A stretch of DNA of 64,000 nt from Ga0077523 sp038324085 (GTDB lineage Bacteria; Pseudomonadota; Gammaproteobacteria; Burkholderiales; Ga0077523). The notes beneath the pieces are model-generated. The model was not told where the DNA came from. It saw nothing but the letters and a program-made list of their open reading frames with translations, and searched no databases. A program made the translations under genes and the position numbers. The DNA is taken from contig JBBQHP010000026.1 of assembly GCA_038324085.1 (NCBI GenBank), forward strand, positions 3,832 through 67,831, read 5' to 3'. This document shows, one piece after another, positions 51,700 through 60,859 of this stretch; position 1 is the first letter of the stretch, and every line of letters begins with the position of its first letter.

Positions 51700-52009
51700 T
51701 TCCGGCGCCGTCGTATGGTCCACGCGCGACATCGCGTCGGAGCAGAGGCTCGCATTCCGGTAACACCACACGTCCGCACGGTGGGCCCGCGGCTGTCGCG
51801 CTCGGTCCCGGGCGCATGGAGGGTGCGTCCGAGCACAGCCTCGTCGCCGTGGGCGGAGCGCAACCGCGCAAAGCTCCCTCGGGCATGGCAATCGCCATCG
51901 CCGCCGCGACAGGGAATGCAAGCGAGCCCGAACCCGGCAGCGGAAGGCGGATAGACTGAGCCGCCACGACCCTGCACCCGGCCGACCCATTCCCGCGTAC
52001 CGAATCGAG
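51700..52009. other. Intergenic, no gene recognised
   Basis: 310 bases between the PEP-CTERM gene and the halohydrin-dehalogenase-like gene. Open frames on the minus strand here have no recognisable product. The promoter of 52010-52693 should be within it. Confidence 0.5.
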
Positions 52010-52693
52010 ATGGCACCCATCGACCTTTCCCGCCAGCGCGTTCTGCTTACCCAGGCCGACCAGTTCATGGGGCCCGCGCTGCACGCCATCCTGACGGAAT
52101 GCGGGGCTGACGTGGTGGCCGACACGCGGACGCTGGAGTCGCCCGGAGCCGCCGCCGCTCTGGTGGCTTCGGCCGGGACGCTCGATTCGATCGTCGTGAA
52201 TCTCGCCGTGCCTGCCCCGTCCACACCGGCGGACGAGGTGACCGAAGCGGAATGGCGGCACGTCTTCGCGCACATGGTGGATCCCCTGCCGCGTCTGCTG
52301 AAGGCCGTGCTGCCGCAGATGCGGGAACGGGGTCGGGGCCGCTTCCTCGTGATGGGCAGCGCTTCGGCCTTGCGCGGCATGAAGCGCACGTCGTCGTACA
52401 GCGCGGCGCGCGGCGCGCAGCTCGCGTGGGTGCAGGCGGTCGGTGTCGAGCTCGCCCCGCTGGGGCTCAGGGTCAATGCGATCGCGCAGAACTTCGTCGA
52501 GAATCCGACCTACTTCCCGCCGGAACTCCAAGCGAAACCGGCTTTCCAGGAGCGACTGAAGCGCGAGGTTCCGCTCGGGCGACTGGTTTCGGCTCGAGAG
52601 GACGCGATGTTTGCTGCCTACTTGTGCAGCGAGGCGGCCGATTGTTTTGTCGGCCAGACCTTTCCCGTCTGCGGCGGTTGGGCAATCCGGTGA
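52010..52693 (+). CDS. Probable halohydrin dehalogenase (HHDH), SDR-related
   Basis: 227 residues with a short-chain-dehydrogenase fold but no Gly-rich NAD(P) site. The usual TGxxxGIG is replaced by Thr14-x4-Phe19-x-Gly21 (TQADQFMG), which forms the halide pocket in HHDHs. The catalytic set is Ser117-x12-Tyr130-x3-Arg134 (MGSASALRGMKRTSSYSAARGA), with Arg instead of the SDR Lys. Both patterns are the published identifiers of this family, which turns vicinal halohydrins into epoxides and halide, and can open epoxides with azide, cyanide and similar nucleophiles. The C-terminal block VNAIAQNFVENPTYFP...VPLGRL also follows HheC (from memory). No linked haloalkane or epoxide gene within 8 kb. Confidence 0.85.
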   Translation: MAPIDLSRQRVLLTQADQFMGPALHAILTECGADVVADTRTLESPGAAAALVASAGTLDSIVVNLAVPAPSTPADEVTEAEWRHVFAHMVDPLPRLLKAVLPQMRERGRGRFLVMGSASALRGMKRTSSYSAARGAQLAWVQAVGVELAPLGLRVNAIAQNFVENPTYFPPELQAKPAFQERLKREVPLGRLVSAREDAMFAAYLCSEAADCFVGQTFPVCGGWAIR

Positions 52694-52912
52694 ACACCGG
52701 GTGATTCGAAGCCGACCGCTTGCACAAACGGCAATCGGCCGGGATCGATGCAGGCGCGACCCGACCGCACCGAGCGACGCTGCATCGCTATCGCCATGTT
52801 TGCGAACTTGTCCGGCAGTTGGTCGTGTTCGTTCGAGTCGCTCCCCTGGCGCCTCCGGGGATGCACGGGGCGAGGCAGGCTATTCCAAGATGCATGAACG
52901 AGGGCCAGGCGC

Positions 52913-54667
52913 GTGACACACGACATCACTCTCATCTCCACGATCGCCGCTGCCCTCGGACTGGCGCTGATCCTGGGCTTCATTGCCGTACGTCTCAAAC
53001 TCCCGGCACTGGTCGGCTACCTCGTGGCAGGCATTCTCATCGGCCCTGCCACACCCGGATTCGTCGCCGACATGGAACTGTCGACGCAGCTCGCCGAGAT
53101 CGGCGTCATGCTCCTGATGTTCGGGGTGGGTCTGCATTTCTCCCTCGACGATCTGCTATCTGTCCGCAAGATTGCGCTCCCGGGAGCGATCGTGCAGATC
53201 GCAGTCGCAACCGCGCTCGGCGGTGCCGTGGCGCATTTCTGGGGCTGGGGCATCGGCGCGAGCGTCGTGTTCGGCCTGGCGCTGTCGGTGGCAAGTACCG
53301 TGGTCCTGCTGCGTGCACTCGAGGCTCGTGGCGTGCTCGAGACCATCAACGGACAGATCGCAGTGGGCTGGCTCGTGGTCGAGGATCTCGCAATGGTGCT
53401 GGTACTCGTGCTCCTGCCGCCGCTCGCGGGATGGCTCGGTGGCGATGCCGGTGCGATCGCGGAAGGCGCTGAGGAAAAGAGCCTCCTCATGACCCTCGTG
53501 CTCACCCTGGGTCAGGTCGCGGCCTTCGTCGCGCTCATGCTCGTGGTCGGCCGGCGCGTGTTTCCCTGGATCCTCTGGCAGGTTGCACGCACCGGATCGC
53601 GCGAGCTGTTCACGCTCTGCGTGGTCTCCGCCGCGGTGGGCATCGCCTTCGGATCGGGCAAGCTGTTCGGCGTGTCATTTGCGCTCGGGGCTTTCTTCGC
53701 CGGGATGGTCATGCGCGAATCATCGTTGAGCCGGCGCGCCGCCGACGAGTCGCTGCCGCTGCGCGACGCGTTCTCGGTGCTGTTCTTCGTCTCGGTCGGC
53801 ATGTTGTTCGACCCGACGATGCTGATCCAGGAGCCGCTGAGGGTCCTGGAAGTGGTCGCGATCATCGTGCTCGGCAAGACGCTCGCGGCGTTCCTGATCG
53901 TGCTGGCGTTCCGCTACCCGCTCAACACGGCGCTTACCGTATCGGCGAGTCTCGCGCAGATCGGCGAGTTCTCGTTCATCCTCGCCGGCCTGGGCGTGTC
54001 GCTGAAGCTTCTGCCACACGAAGGCCAGAGCCTGATCCTGGCCGGCGCGATCATCTCCATCGCGATCAATCCGTTGCTGTTCAAGGCGGTCGATCCGCTG
54101 CAACGGTGGATCCGCTCCCGCTCCAAGCTCGCACGTGCCATGGAGCGCTCGGATGATCCGCTCGCGGAACTGCCGATGACCGTGGACCAGAGCAAGATCA
54201 CGGGTCACGTCCTGATCGTAGGCTACGGTCGGGTGGGCCGACGTATCGGCGAAGCGCTGGCCACTCGCGGAATTCCGATCGTCGTCGCAGATCAGAATCG
54301 CGAAGTGGTCGAACATCTGCGCACGCGCGGCATTCCGGCAGTCTCGGGCGACGCATCCGAACCCGCGGTTCTGATCCAGGCGCACGTCCACCGCGCGAGC
54401 ATCCTGGTCATCGCCACGCCAGATACCTTCCGGGCGCGCAAGATGATAGAGATCGCGCGCACGCTGAAGCCCGACATCGAGACCGTCGTGCGCACGCACA
54501 GCGATGAAGAAGCCGCTTTGCTGCGCACGGAGAAGGCGGGCATCGTGTTCATCGGTGAACATGAGCTCGCCCTGGGCATGACCCGGCACGTGCTGGAACG
54601 CGTTGCAGAGCATGCGCAGGAACATCGGGAAGCGACCGAGCTGGTGGCTGCCTTGCGCGGGAGCTAG
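52913..54667 (+). CDS. ybaL: YbaL-type CPA2 cation/proton antiporter
   Basis: 584 residues. About 12 membrane helices up to ~410 (KLPALVGYLVAGILIGPATPGFVADMEL; LAEIGVMLLMFGVGLHFSLDDLL; ASTVVLLRALEARG; AQIGEFSFILAGLG) are followed by a cytosolic TrkA-N/RCK domain from ~435: GHVLIVGYGRVGRRIGEALATRGIPIVVADQN and AVSGDASEPAVLIQAHVHRASILVIATPD. This is the Kef/YbaL arrangement; likely K+(or Na+)/H+ exchange gated by nucleotide binding. The gene stands alone. Confidence 0.92.
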   Translation: MTHDITLISTIAAALGLALILGFIAVRLKLPALVGYLVAGILIGPATPGFVADMELSTQLAEIGVMLLMFGVGLHFSLDDLLSVRKIALPGAIVQIAVATALGGAVAHFWGWGIGASVVFGLALSVASTVVLLRALEARGVLETINGQIAVGWLVVEDLAMVLVLVLLPPLAGWLGGDAGAIAEGAEEKSLLMTLVLTLGQVAAFVALMLVVGRRVFPWILWQVARTGSRELFTLCVVSAAVGIAFGSGKLFGVSFALGAFFAGMVMRESSLSRRAADESLPLRDAFSVLFFVSVGMLFDPTMLIQEPLRVLEVVAIIVLGKTLAAFLIVLAFRYPLNTALTVSASLAQIGEFSFILAGLGVSLKLLPHEGQSLILAGAIISIAINPLLFKAVDPLQRWIRSRSKLARAMERSDDPLAELPMTVDQSKITGHVLIVGYGRVGRRIGEALATRGIPIVVADQNREVVEHLRTRGIPAVSGDASEPAVLIQAHVHRASILVIATPDTFRARKMIEIARTLKPDIETVVRTHSDEEAALLRTEKAGIVFIGEHELALGMTRHVLERVAEHAQEHREATELVAALRGS

Positions 54668-54954
54668 CACCGGGCAGCGGCAAAGAGCCCGCTCCCGGGG
54701 CACGCGTTCTCTCGCGGCCTCGTACCGCGCGGGACCGGCGACCATCCCGTGAAGCGCCGGGCAGCCGATCGCGTCGATGCGACAGCGTCACGACCCACTT
54801 GCGTCGGTCGCTGGCGATGCGCGAACCTGGCACCCTGCTCGCCGCGAAGTCCTGATCGAAGAGGCGTCCTGCAAGCGAGCTCGTCGACGCGGGTAGTGCG
54901 AGCTTCGGAATCCGCCCTGCACTCCGGCGCGGACGGGGACCGCGGACCGATTGC

Positions 54955-55737
54955 CTATTGTGCGACCCAGCCACCGTCGACCGGTATGGCCGTGCCGGTG
55001 ATGCTGGCGGCGCCGTCGGTGCAAAGGAACAGCGCCAACGCCGCCACTTCGTCGATGCCGACGAATCGCTTGGTCGGCTGGCGCTCGAGCATCACCTTGC
55101 CGATCACTTCTTCGCGCGGGATACCGTGCGCCTTGGCCTGCTCGACGATCTGCTTCTCGACCAGTGGCGTCATGACGTAGCCGGGACAGATCGCGTTGCA
55201 GGTAATCGCCAGCTGGGCGGTCTCCAGTGCCACGGTCTTGGTCAGTCCGACAACCCCATGCTTGGCGGCTATGTATGCGGACTTGAAGGGCGAGGCCACC
55301 AGGCCATGGGCCGAGGCGATGTTCACGATGCGCCCCCAGCCGTGCTTCTTCATGTGCGGCAGCGCGGCGCGAATGGTATGGAACGACGACGACAGGTTGA
55401 TCGCGATGATCTGGTCCCACTTGTCGGCAGGGAATTCGTCCACGGGCGCCACGTACTGGATGCCGGCATTGTTGACCAGGATGTCCACCTTGCCCATCTG
55501 GCTCGCGGCCTCCGCCACCATGTTGTGGATTTCCGCAGGGCGGCTCATGTCGGCGCCGGAGTAGATTACTTTCACACCGTGATCCGCTTGCATCTGGGTT
55601 GCCAGCTTCTTGATCTCCGGCACGTTCCCGAAGCCGTTCAACATCACGTTCACCCCTTCCGCGGCGAGCGCCTGGGCGATGCCCAATCCGATACCGCTGG
55701 TGCTGCCCGTCACGATCGCCGATCTGCCCGTCAACAT
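54955..55737 (-). CDS. bdhA: 3-hydroxybutyrate dehydrogenase
   Basis: 260 residues, exactly the usual BdhA length; the ATG at 55737 follows GAGGAGCAGGC. SDR motifs: TGSTSGIGLGIAQALAAEG, NNAGIQYVAPVDEFP, catalytic Ser in NIASAHGLVASPFKSAYIAAKHG with Tyr and Lys. The HGLVASPFKSAY segment and the CNAICPGYVMTPLVEKQI stretch fit D-3-hydroxybutyrate dehydrogenases, which interconvert 3-hydroxybutyrate and acetoacetate with NAD+ in polyhydroxybutyrate breakdown. No other PHB genes lie in the window. Confidence 0.93.
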   Translation of the reverse strand: MLTGRSAIVTGSTSGIGLGIAQALAAEGVNVMLNGFGNVPEIKKLATQMQADHGVKVIYSGADMSRPAEIHNMVAEAASQMGKVDILVNNAGIQYVAPVDEFPADKWDQIIAINLSSSFHTIRAALPHMKKHGWGRIVNIASAHGLVASPFKSAYIAAKHGVVGLTKTVALETAQLAITCNAICPGYVMTPLVEKQIVEQAKAHGIPREEVIGKVMLERQPTKRFVGIDEVAALALFLCTDGAASITGTAIPVDGGWVAQ

Positions 55738-56058
55738 GCCTGCTCCTCGATTGTTGCGTCGCAGCAAGTCTAGCAGAAGAGGGCTCGAAATTCGTCCGCT
55801 GCCGAAGGCAAACAACGAATCGGTAATCGATCGGTAAGGCCGCGCGGTGCACATTCGGGATCGACGCCGCTTCGTGACATGCAATGGGCATCAGCAAGGT
55901 GCCCAGCTGCGCGCCGCGAGTGCGTTTCCAGCTCTGTGTTTCGCCACCTCCCCCTGCGGCAGCTTCATGGGGCGGTACGTACTCGGGTCTCCAATCGCGT
56001 ACCGCCTTCTTTCTCATAGCGCTTGCGCCAGGCTGAGGCGGCCACGGACAATTCGCGC
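55738..56058. other. Divergent promoter region, no gene
   Basis: About 320 bases between the divergent starts of bdhA and eda. It probably contains both promoters. I see no clear inverted repeat or RNA structure. Confidence 0.5.
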
Positions 56059-56703
56059 ATGTCCCGTGACTCGGCAAATTCCATTGCAGAACGCCTGCGC
56101 GCCGTGCAGGTGATCCCGGTGCTGCGTCTGACGTCCGCCGCGCTGGCCGAGCGAGCGATCGAGTGTCTCGTCGAAGCCGGCTTCGGCACGGTCGAACTCA
56201 CGCTCACCACACCCGATGCGGTCGGGCTCATCCGGCGCCTGCGGGAGCGCATGACCCCGGGCTTCCTGGTTGGCGCCGGCACCGTCCTCGATCCGGACAC
56301 GGCGCGCGCCTGCGTTGACGCGGGCGCGGACTATCTGGTTTCGCCCTGTCTCGTGCCCGGGATGGCCGCGCTGGCGCACGCCGCCGGACGTGCCTGTCTG
56401 ATGGGCGGATTCACACCTGCGGAGGTGCTCGCCGCATGGCGCGACGGCTCCGACATCGTGAAGGTTTTTCCGGCCGCCACGGGTGGTCCTTCGCATCTGG
56501 CCGCGCTGCATGCGGTGTTTCCGGAGATCCCGCTGTGCCCGACCGGGGGCGTCGCGCTCGACAATATCGATGCCTATCGGCGCGCCGGCGCCGTCGTGGT
56601 CGGTGTCGGCAACAACATCGTCGATCTGTCCGCGCTCGACGCGGGCGACACGGCGCAAGTGGTGGCACATGCCCTGCGCTTCCTCGGAAAGCACCAGGCA
56701 TGA
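56059..56703 (+). CDS. eda: 2-dehydro-3-deoxy-6-phosphogluconate (KDPG) aldolase
   Basis: 214 residues from the ATG at 56059 (an upstream start at 56023 is possible). Class I aldolase: Glu46 in FGTVELTLTTPDA, Schiff-base Lys135 in DIVKVFPAATGG, and PTGGVALDNIDAYRRAGAVVVGVGNNIVD for phosphate binding. SPCLVPG replaces the more usual SPGLNPE-type segment. It splits KDPG (or KDPGal) to pyruvate and glyceraldehyde-3-phosphate in the Entner-Doudoroff route. Its stop overlaps the kinase start by 4 bases. Confidence 0.92.
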   Translation: MSRDSANSIAERLRAVQVIPVLRLTSAALAERAIECLVEAGFGTVELTLTTPDAVGLIRRLRERMTPGFLVGAGTVLDPDTARACVDAGADYLVSPCLVPGMAALAHAAGRACLMGGFTPAEVLAAWRDGSDIVKVFPAATGGPSHLAALHAVFPEIPLCPTGGVALDNIDAYRRAGAVVVGVGNNIVDLSALDAGDTAQVVAHALRFLGKHQA

Positions 56704-57665
56704 CCGCGGCCGGACTCGATGTAGTCTCGGTCGGCGAGCCGATGATCGAGTTCAATCAGGTACCCGGGGATCCGCAGCGCTATCTGCAGGGGTTTGGGGG
56801 CGACACCATGAACGCGATGATCGCGGCCGTGCGGCAAGGCGCCCGTGCCGGCTACGTCACGCGCCTGGGGGACGACGAGTTCGGGCAATTGCTGCTCGAA
56901 CTGTGGAAGACGGAACAGCTCGATAGCGCGGGCGTGAGCCTCGATCCGGAAGCACCTACGGCGGTCTACTTCGTCACGCATGGACCCGAAGGCCACGCTT
57001 TCAGCTACCGCCGGGCCGGGTCCGCCGCGAGCCGGCTGGCACCGGGGAACCTGCCGCTCGAAGTGATCCGCACCGCACGTTTTCTGCACACCTCGGGCAT
57101 CACCCAGGGCATCAGCACCAGCGCCTGCGACGCCGCTTTTGCGGCCATCGATTCGGCCCGCGCATCGGGCGCCCGGTTCGCATACGACTCCAACCTGAGG
57201 TTGAAGCTCTGGCCGCTGGCGCGTGCCCGGGCCGTCATCACCACCACCGTCGCGCTCGCCGACTATTTCCTTCCCAGCCTCGACGACGCGTGCGTGCTGT
57301 CGGGGCTTGACGATCCGGAGGCCATCGTCGACTGGGCGCATCGACTCGGCGCGCGGCACGTCGCCCTGAAACTGGGACCGGGCGGCGTGATCGCCTCCGA
57401 CGGTGAGCGCCGCGAGCACGTCCCCGGGCATCGCATCGAGTGCGTCGACGCGACCGGCGCCGGCGATTGTTTCGCGGGCAGCCTGCTCGCGCGCATGAGC
57501 CTCGGCGACGACTTCTGGCAGGCCGTGCGCTACGCGAATGCCGCAGCGGCGCTCACGTGCACCGGCTACGGTGCCGTGGCGCCCTTGCCCACACCGCACG
57601 CCGTCGCGTCGTTGCTGCATACGGACGAGCCCGGGCGCGCTTTCGTGAAGCCTCGAAACGGTTGA
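56700..57665 (+). CDS. kdgK: PfkB-family sugar kinase, probable 2-keto-3-deoxygluconate kinase
   Basis: 321 residues. Start motif LDVVSVGEPMIEFNQVPG, substrate-side GGDTMNAMIAAVRQGARAGYVTRLGDDEFGQ, and the PfkB C-terminal signature DATGAGDCFAGSLLARM with the catalytic Asp. The early GDTMN and YYR-like FSYRRAGSAASRL residues fit KDG kinases. The ATGA overlap with eda makes a KDG to KDPG to pyruvate pair, as in hexuronate catabolism, though no uronate genes are seen. Confidence 0.9.
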   Translation: MTAAGLDVVSVGEPMIEFNQVPGDPQRYLQGFGGDTMNAMIAAVRQGARAGYVTRLGDDEFGQLLLELWKTEQLDSAGVSLDPEAPTAVYFVTHGPEGHAFSYRRAGSAASRLAPGNLPLEVIRTARFLHTSGITQGISTSACDAAFAAIDSARASGARFAYDSNLRLKLWPLARARAVITTTVALADYFLPSLDDACVLSGLDDPEAIVDWAHRLGARHVALKLGPGGVIASDGERREHVPGHRIECVDATGAGDCFAGSLLARMSLGDDFWQAVRYANAAAALTCTGYGAVAPLPTPHAVASLLHTDEPGRAFVKPRNG

Positions 57666-57852
57666 TCGCACCGCGTCGGTGCGCCCGCTCGGGCCGCGGG
57701 CAGTCGGGCAGTTCATCAACCGACTGAATCGTCAGCGACTTGTGCGCTGGACGGGCCTGCATGACGCATGGCCCCCGACTTGCAAACCGAGCCACCCGGG
57801 AGACCGCGTCCCCGATGCATTGCATCGCCTACAAATCCCCGAGAGGAAAACC

Positions 57853-59319
57853 ATGAGCGAGCACCACAACGGCTGTTGCAGCGATCCGAACCACCAGCAC
57901 GACGTCGCCGTGGACACGTCCACCCTCGACATGCCGAAACCCGCGGACTCTTCGCGCCGAAGCTTCCTGCAAGGGACCCTGGCGAGCGGCGCCGCGGCCG
58001 CCGCGCTGGGTGGCATGGGCGTGTCATCGCTTGCGCGCGCTCAGACCGGGATGACCAGAAGCTCCATCTCGCATTATTCGATTCCAGCCACCGCCGAGAC
58101 CGTGCACTGGGGCTACTTCAGCAAGCTGCTGAAACCTCTGGTCGAGGTGCAGTCCGGCGACTTCGTCACGATCGAGACCCTCACGCACCACGCCAATGAC
58201 GACGCTGCGCGCATGGTCCAGGGCGATCCGGGCGCGGAGAGCGTCTATTTCTGGGACAAGACCCGCAAAGGCGTGAACCGGCGCGGCGCCGGGCCGATGG
58301 ACGCATCGCTGTTCGGACGCGGCGCGGGCGAGGGCCTGGGCGTGCACATCTGCACGGGCCCGGTGGCCGTGGCGGGCGCCGAGGAAGGCGACATCCTCGA
58401 GGTGCGCATTCTCGACGTGTCGCCGCGACCGAGCGGGAACGCCGAGTTCAAGGGCAAGAGCTTCGGCAGCAACGCCGCCGCCTGGTGGGGATACCACTAC
58501 AACGAGCTGATCGAGGAGCCGAAGAAGCGCGAAGTCATCACGATCTACGAGATCGACGCGACCGGCGAGCGCGACTGGGCGAAGGCGCTCTACAACTTCC
58601 GCTGGACGCCCCAGACCGATCCCTTCGGCGTCGTGCACAAGATCATCGACTATCCGGGTGTGCCGGTGGATCACAGTACGATCAAGGAGAACTGGGGCGT
58701 ACTCAAGAACGTGCGCGTGCCGATCCGGCCGCATTTCGGCACCATGGGCCTGGCGCCGAAGGAAGCCGACATGGTGGATTCGATCCCGCCGAGCTATACC
58801 GGCGGCAATATCGACAATTGGCGCATCGGCAAGGGGGCGACGCTGTTCTACCCCGTATCCGTGCCGGGTGCGCTGCTGTCGGTGGGCGATCCCCACGCGT
58901 CGCAGGGCGACTCGGAACTGTGCGGCACGGCCATCGAATGCTCCCTCACCGGAACCTTCCAGCTCATCCTGCACAAGAAGGCTTCGCTCGCGGGGACTGC
59001 GCTCGAGCAGCTCGAGTTTCCGTTGCTCGAAACCCAGACGGACTACCTGGTCCACGGTTTCAGCTTCCCCAACTATCTTGCCGATCTCGGCACCAAGGCG
59101 CAGTCCGAGATCTACGGCAAGTCTTCCATCGACCTCGCGATGAAGGATGCCTTCCGCAAGATGCGCCATTTCCTCATGACCACGCAGGGATTGACCGAGG
59201 ACGAGGCGGTCTCGCTGATGTCGATCGCAGTGGACTTCGGCGTCACCCAGGTGGTGGACGGCAACTGGGGCGTGCACGCGATCGTGAAGAAGGGCATCTT
59301 CGTGGGCAGCGACGGCTAG
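57853..59319 (+). CDS. Tat-exported acetamidase/formamidase family protein
   Basis: 488 residues from the ATG at 57853 (GAGAGGAAAACC upstream). A His/Cys-rich N-terminus (MSEHHNGCCSDPNHQHD) leads to a Tat signal (SSRRSFLQGTLASGAAAAALGGMG). The FmdA/AmdA fold follows: VHWGYFSKLLKPLVEVQSGDFVTIETLTHHA, GLGVHICTGPVAVAGAEEGDILEVRILDVSPR, FGTMGLAP, GGNIDNWRIGKGATLFYPVSVPGALLSVGDPHASQGDSELCGTAIE. This matches formamidases that hydrolyse short amides to ammonia, but export is unusual for the family. The Cys pair plus His-rich leader could bind metal. Confidence 0.85.
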   Translation: MSEHHNGCCSDPNHQHDVAVDTSTLDMPKPADSSRRSFLQGTLASGAAAAALGGMGVSSLARAQTGMTRSSISHYSIPATAETVHWGYFSKLLKPLVEVQSGDFVTIETLTHHANDDAARMVQGDPGAESVYFWDKTRKGVNRRGAGPMDASLFGRGAGEGLGVHICTGPVAVAGAEEGDILEVRILDVSPRPSGNAEFKGKSFGSNAAAWWGYHYNELIEEPKKREVITIYEIDATGERDWAKALYNFRWTPQTDPFGVVHKIIDYPGVPVDHSTIKENWGVLKNVRVPIRPHFGTMGLAPKEADMVDSIPPSYTGGNIDNWRIGKGATLFYPVSVPGALLSVGDPHASQGDSELCGTAIECSLTGTFQLILHKKASLAGTALEQLEFPLLETQTDYLVHGFSFPNYLADLGTKAQSEIYGKSSIDLAMKDAFRKMRHFLMTTQGLTEDEAVSLMSIAVDFGVTQVVDGNWGVHAIVKKGIFVGSDG

Positions 59320-59334
59320 CCTCGACGGGCGACG

Positions 59335-59376
59335 GCCGGGCAGGGGTTCGCGCAAGCCGGCGCTCCCCTGCCCGGC
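59335..59376. terminator. 12-bp perfect stem-loop between convergent genes
   Basis: GCCGGGCAGGGG (59335-59346) pairs perfectly with CCCCTGCCCGGC (59365-59376) around an 18-base loop. It lies 15 bases after the formamidase-like stop, and the convergent reductase-like gene ends 57 bases beyond it. No T-run follows; a terminator or RNA-stabilising structure is inferred from shape and place. Confidence 0.5.
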
Positions 59377-59433
59377 ATTCGTCGCCAGGATTGCGCCGCC
59401 CCTGGAGCATACGCGCCGGCTCGACGCGTGCTG

Positions 59434-60426
59434 CTAGGCCTTGCGGGCTTCGGCTTCGGCTTCGGCCTCCGCTTCGCGCTGTTTGTAGTCGATCGGCGGC
59501 TCGTGCAGCGCCTGCCGACGACTTTTCTCCAGACCCTTCACCACGGCGACTATCGTTTCGTTGTACGGCACGGCCAGACCGAGCGCGCGGGCCTCACGCA
59601 CCAGCGCCCCGTTGATCGCATCGATCTCGGTTCGGCGACCCTGCTCGACGTGCTGCATCATCGAGGGCTTGTTGTAGCGCAGCCGGCAGTGGCCCTTGAT
59701 CTTCTTGCGGAGGTCGGCCTCGGCCAGTTTGACGCCCTTGGCCTCGATCACCTGGAGGATCTCGTCGATCACGCGATCCTGCAGGGCATCCACTTCCGGC
59801 GTGCGCGCCATCTCGCCGCTGCGCAGGCCCGTGACGGCTGTCAGCGCATTGATGCCGCAGTTCAGTACGAACTTGCTCCAGACGTAGCTCATCGGATCGT
59901 CCACGATCTCGGTCTCGATACCGGCCAGGTTCAGCATGCGTGCGACTTCGCGGATGCGCGGAGTGTCGCGACCGTCCAGTTCGCCGATCGAGGTTGGCCC
60001 CGAATTCGTATAGGCCGAACGGCCCAGAGCAGGTCCGGCGGCGCTGTTCATGCTGACCCCGGCCACCACTCGCGCCCGGCCCAGTTCCGCCACCAGCGCT
60101 TCGACATTGCCGATACCGTTCTGCAAGGTCATGGCGAAGCCTTCCGGCTTCAGGATGCGCGCGGCCGCCTGCGCCGCTGCGGGGGTGGAATTCGCATCGG
60201 TGAACACGATGGCGAGATCGAAGGGCGCCAGACCGGCCGCATCGGTCGTGACTGCAATCGGGATCACGTGATCGCCGCGCACGCCTTCGACCCTGAGTCC
60301 GTCACGCTCGATCGTTGCTACGTGATCGGCACGGACGTCGATCAGGGTCACGTCGAATCCCGCACGCTCCAGCAACCCGCCATAGACGCCACCCATGGCC
60401 CCGGCTCCGATCACGCAAGTTCTCAT
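59434..60426 (-). CDS. Ketopantoate reductase (PanE/ApbA) family protein, second copy
   Basis: 330 residues. N-terminal MRTCVIGAGAMGGVYGGLLERAG binds NAD(P)H; LQNGIGNVEALVAEL, the catalytic Lys in SYVWSKFVLNCGINALTAVTGL and the C-terminal KPSMMQHVEQGRRTEIDAINGALVREARALGLAVPYNE are all in place. It differs clearly from the copy at 23578. The C-terminus ends in an acidic repeat (REAEAEAEAEARKA) not usual for the family. Pantoate formation or another 2-oxoacid reduction remain possible. Confidence 0.85.
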   Translation of the reverse strand: MRTCVIGAGAMGGVYGGLLERAGFDVTLIDVRADHVATIERDGLRVEGVRGDHVIPIAVTTDAAGLAPFDLAIVFTDANSTPAAAQAAARILKPEGFAMTLQNGIGNVEALVAELGRARVVAGVSMNSAAGPALGRSAYTNSGPTSIGELDGRDTPRIREVARMLNLAGIETEIVDDPMSYVWSKFVLNCGINALTAVTGLRSGEMARTPEVDALQDRVIDEILQVIEAKGVKLAEADLRKKIKGHCRLRYNKPSMMQHVEQGRRTEIDAINGALVREARALGLAVPYNETIVAVVKGLEKSRRQALHEPPIDYKQREAEAEAEAEARKA

Positions 60427-60859
60427 GCTCTTTACCCTCGAAGAAAATCAGCAATGATGCCGGATCGGCAATGCGCCCGACGGGTCGTTGCGCAACCATG
60501 CCTCCATCGGCGCCGTACCGGCCGTCTTGCGCCCGTCGCCGGAATACGCTTCCACGCCGCATGATTGTGCAAGACTGCGCCTCCCGCCCAGATCTACGAT
60601 TCCGGCGTCCCGCAGATTGGCAGGGCCCGACCTTGCAAGGGCCGAAACTGTCGAATTGCAAGGTTTTCAACCGGCCGTACGGGACGGCGAACTGCAAGGA
60701 CCAAGGGGACCGTCCGGAACCGCGCGTCCCATTGACCCTGGCGACATCGTGCCTTCTGCTTTGCATCCAAAATGGCAGGTCTCAGCGTACCATCGCGTGC
60801 GCAGATGCCACACCAAGCGTGCTGCATTTCCATATCCCGATCAACTTTGGAGAACTTCA
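60427..60859. other. Divergent intergenic region before the repeat protein
   Basis: 433 bases between the reductase start and the repeat-protein start, reading away from each other. Three TGCAAGG copies lie in one orientation at about 60634, 60658 and 60691, but irregularly spaced. No gene is supported in this stretch. Confidence 0.4.

Noticed and set aside
52010..52693. Ordinary NAD(P)-dependent SDR oxidoreductase
   Set aside because: The Gly-rich cofactor motif is absent and the catalytic Lys is Arg. The exact T-x4-F-x-G and S-x12-Y-x3-R spacing favours halohydrin dehalogenase.
60634..60697. TGCAAGG copies as an operator array before the repeat protein
   Set aside because: Only three copies with unequal spacing and different flanks; not enough to call a regulatory site.
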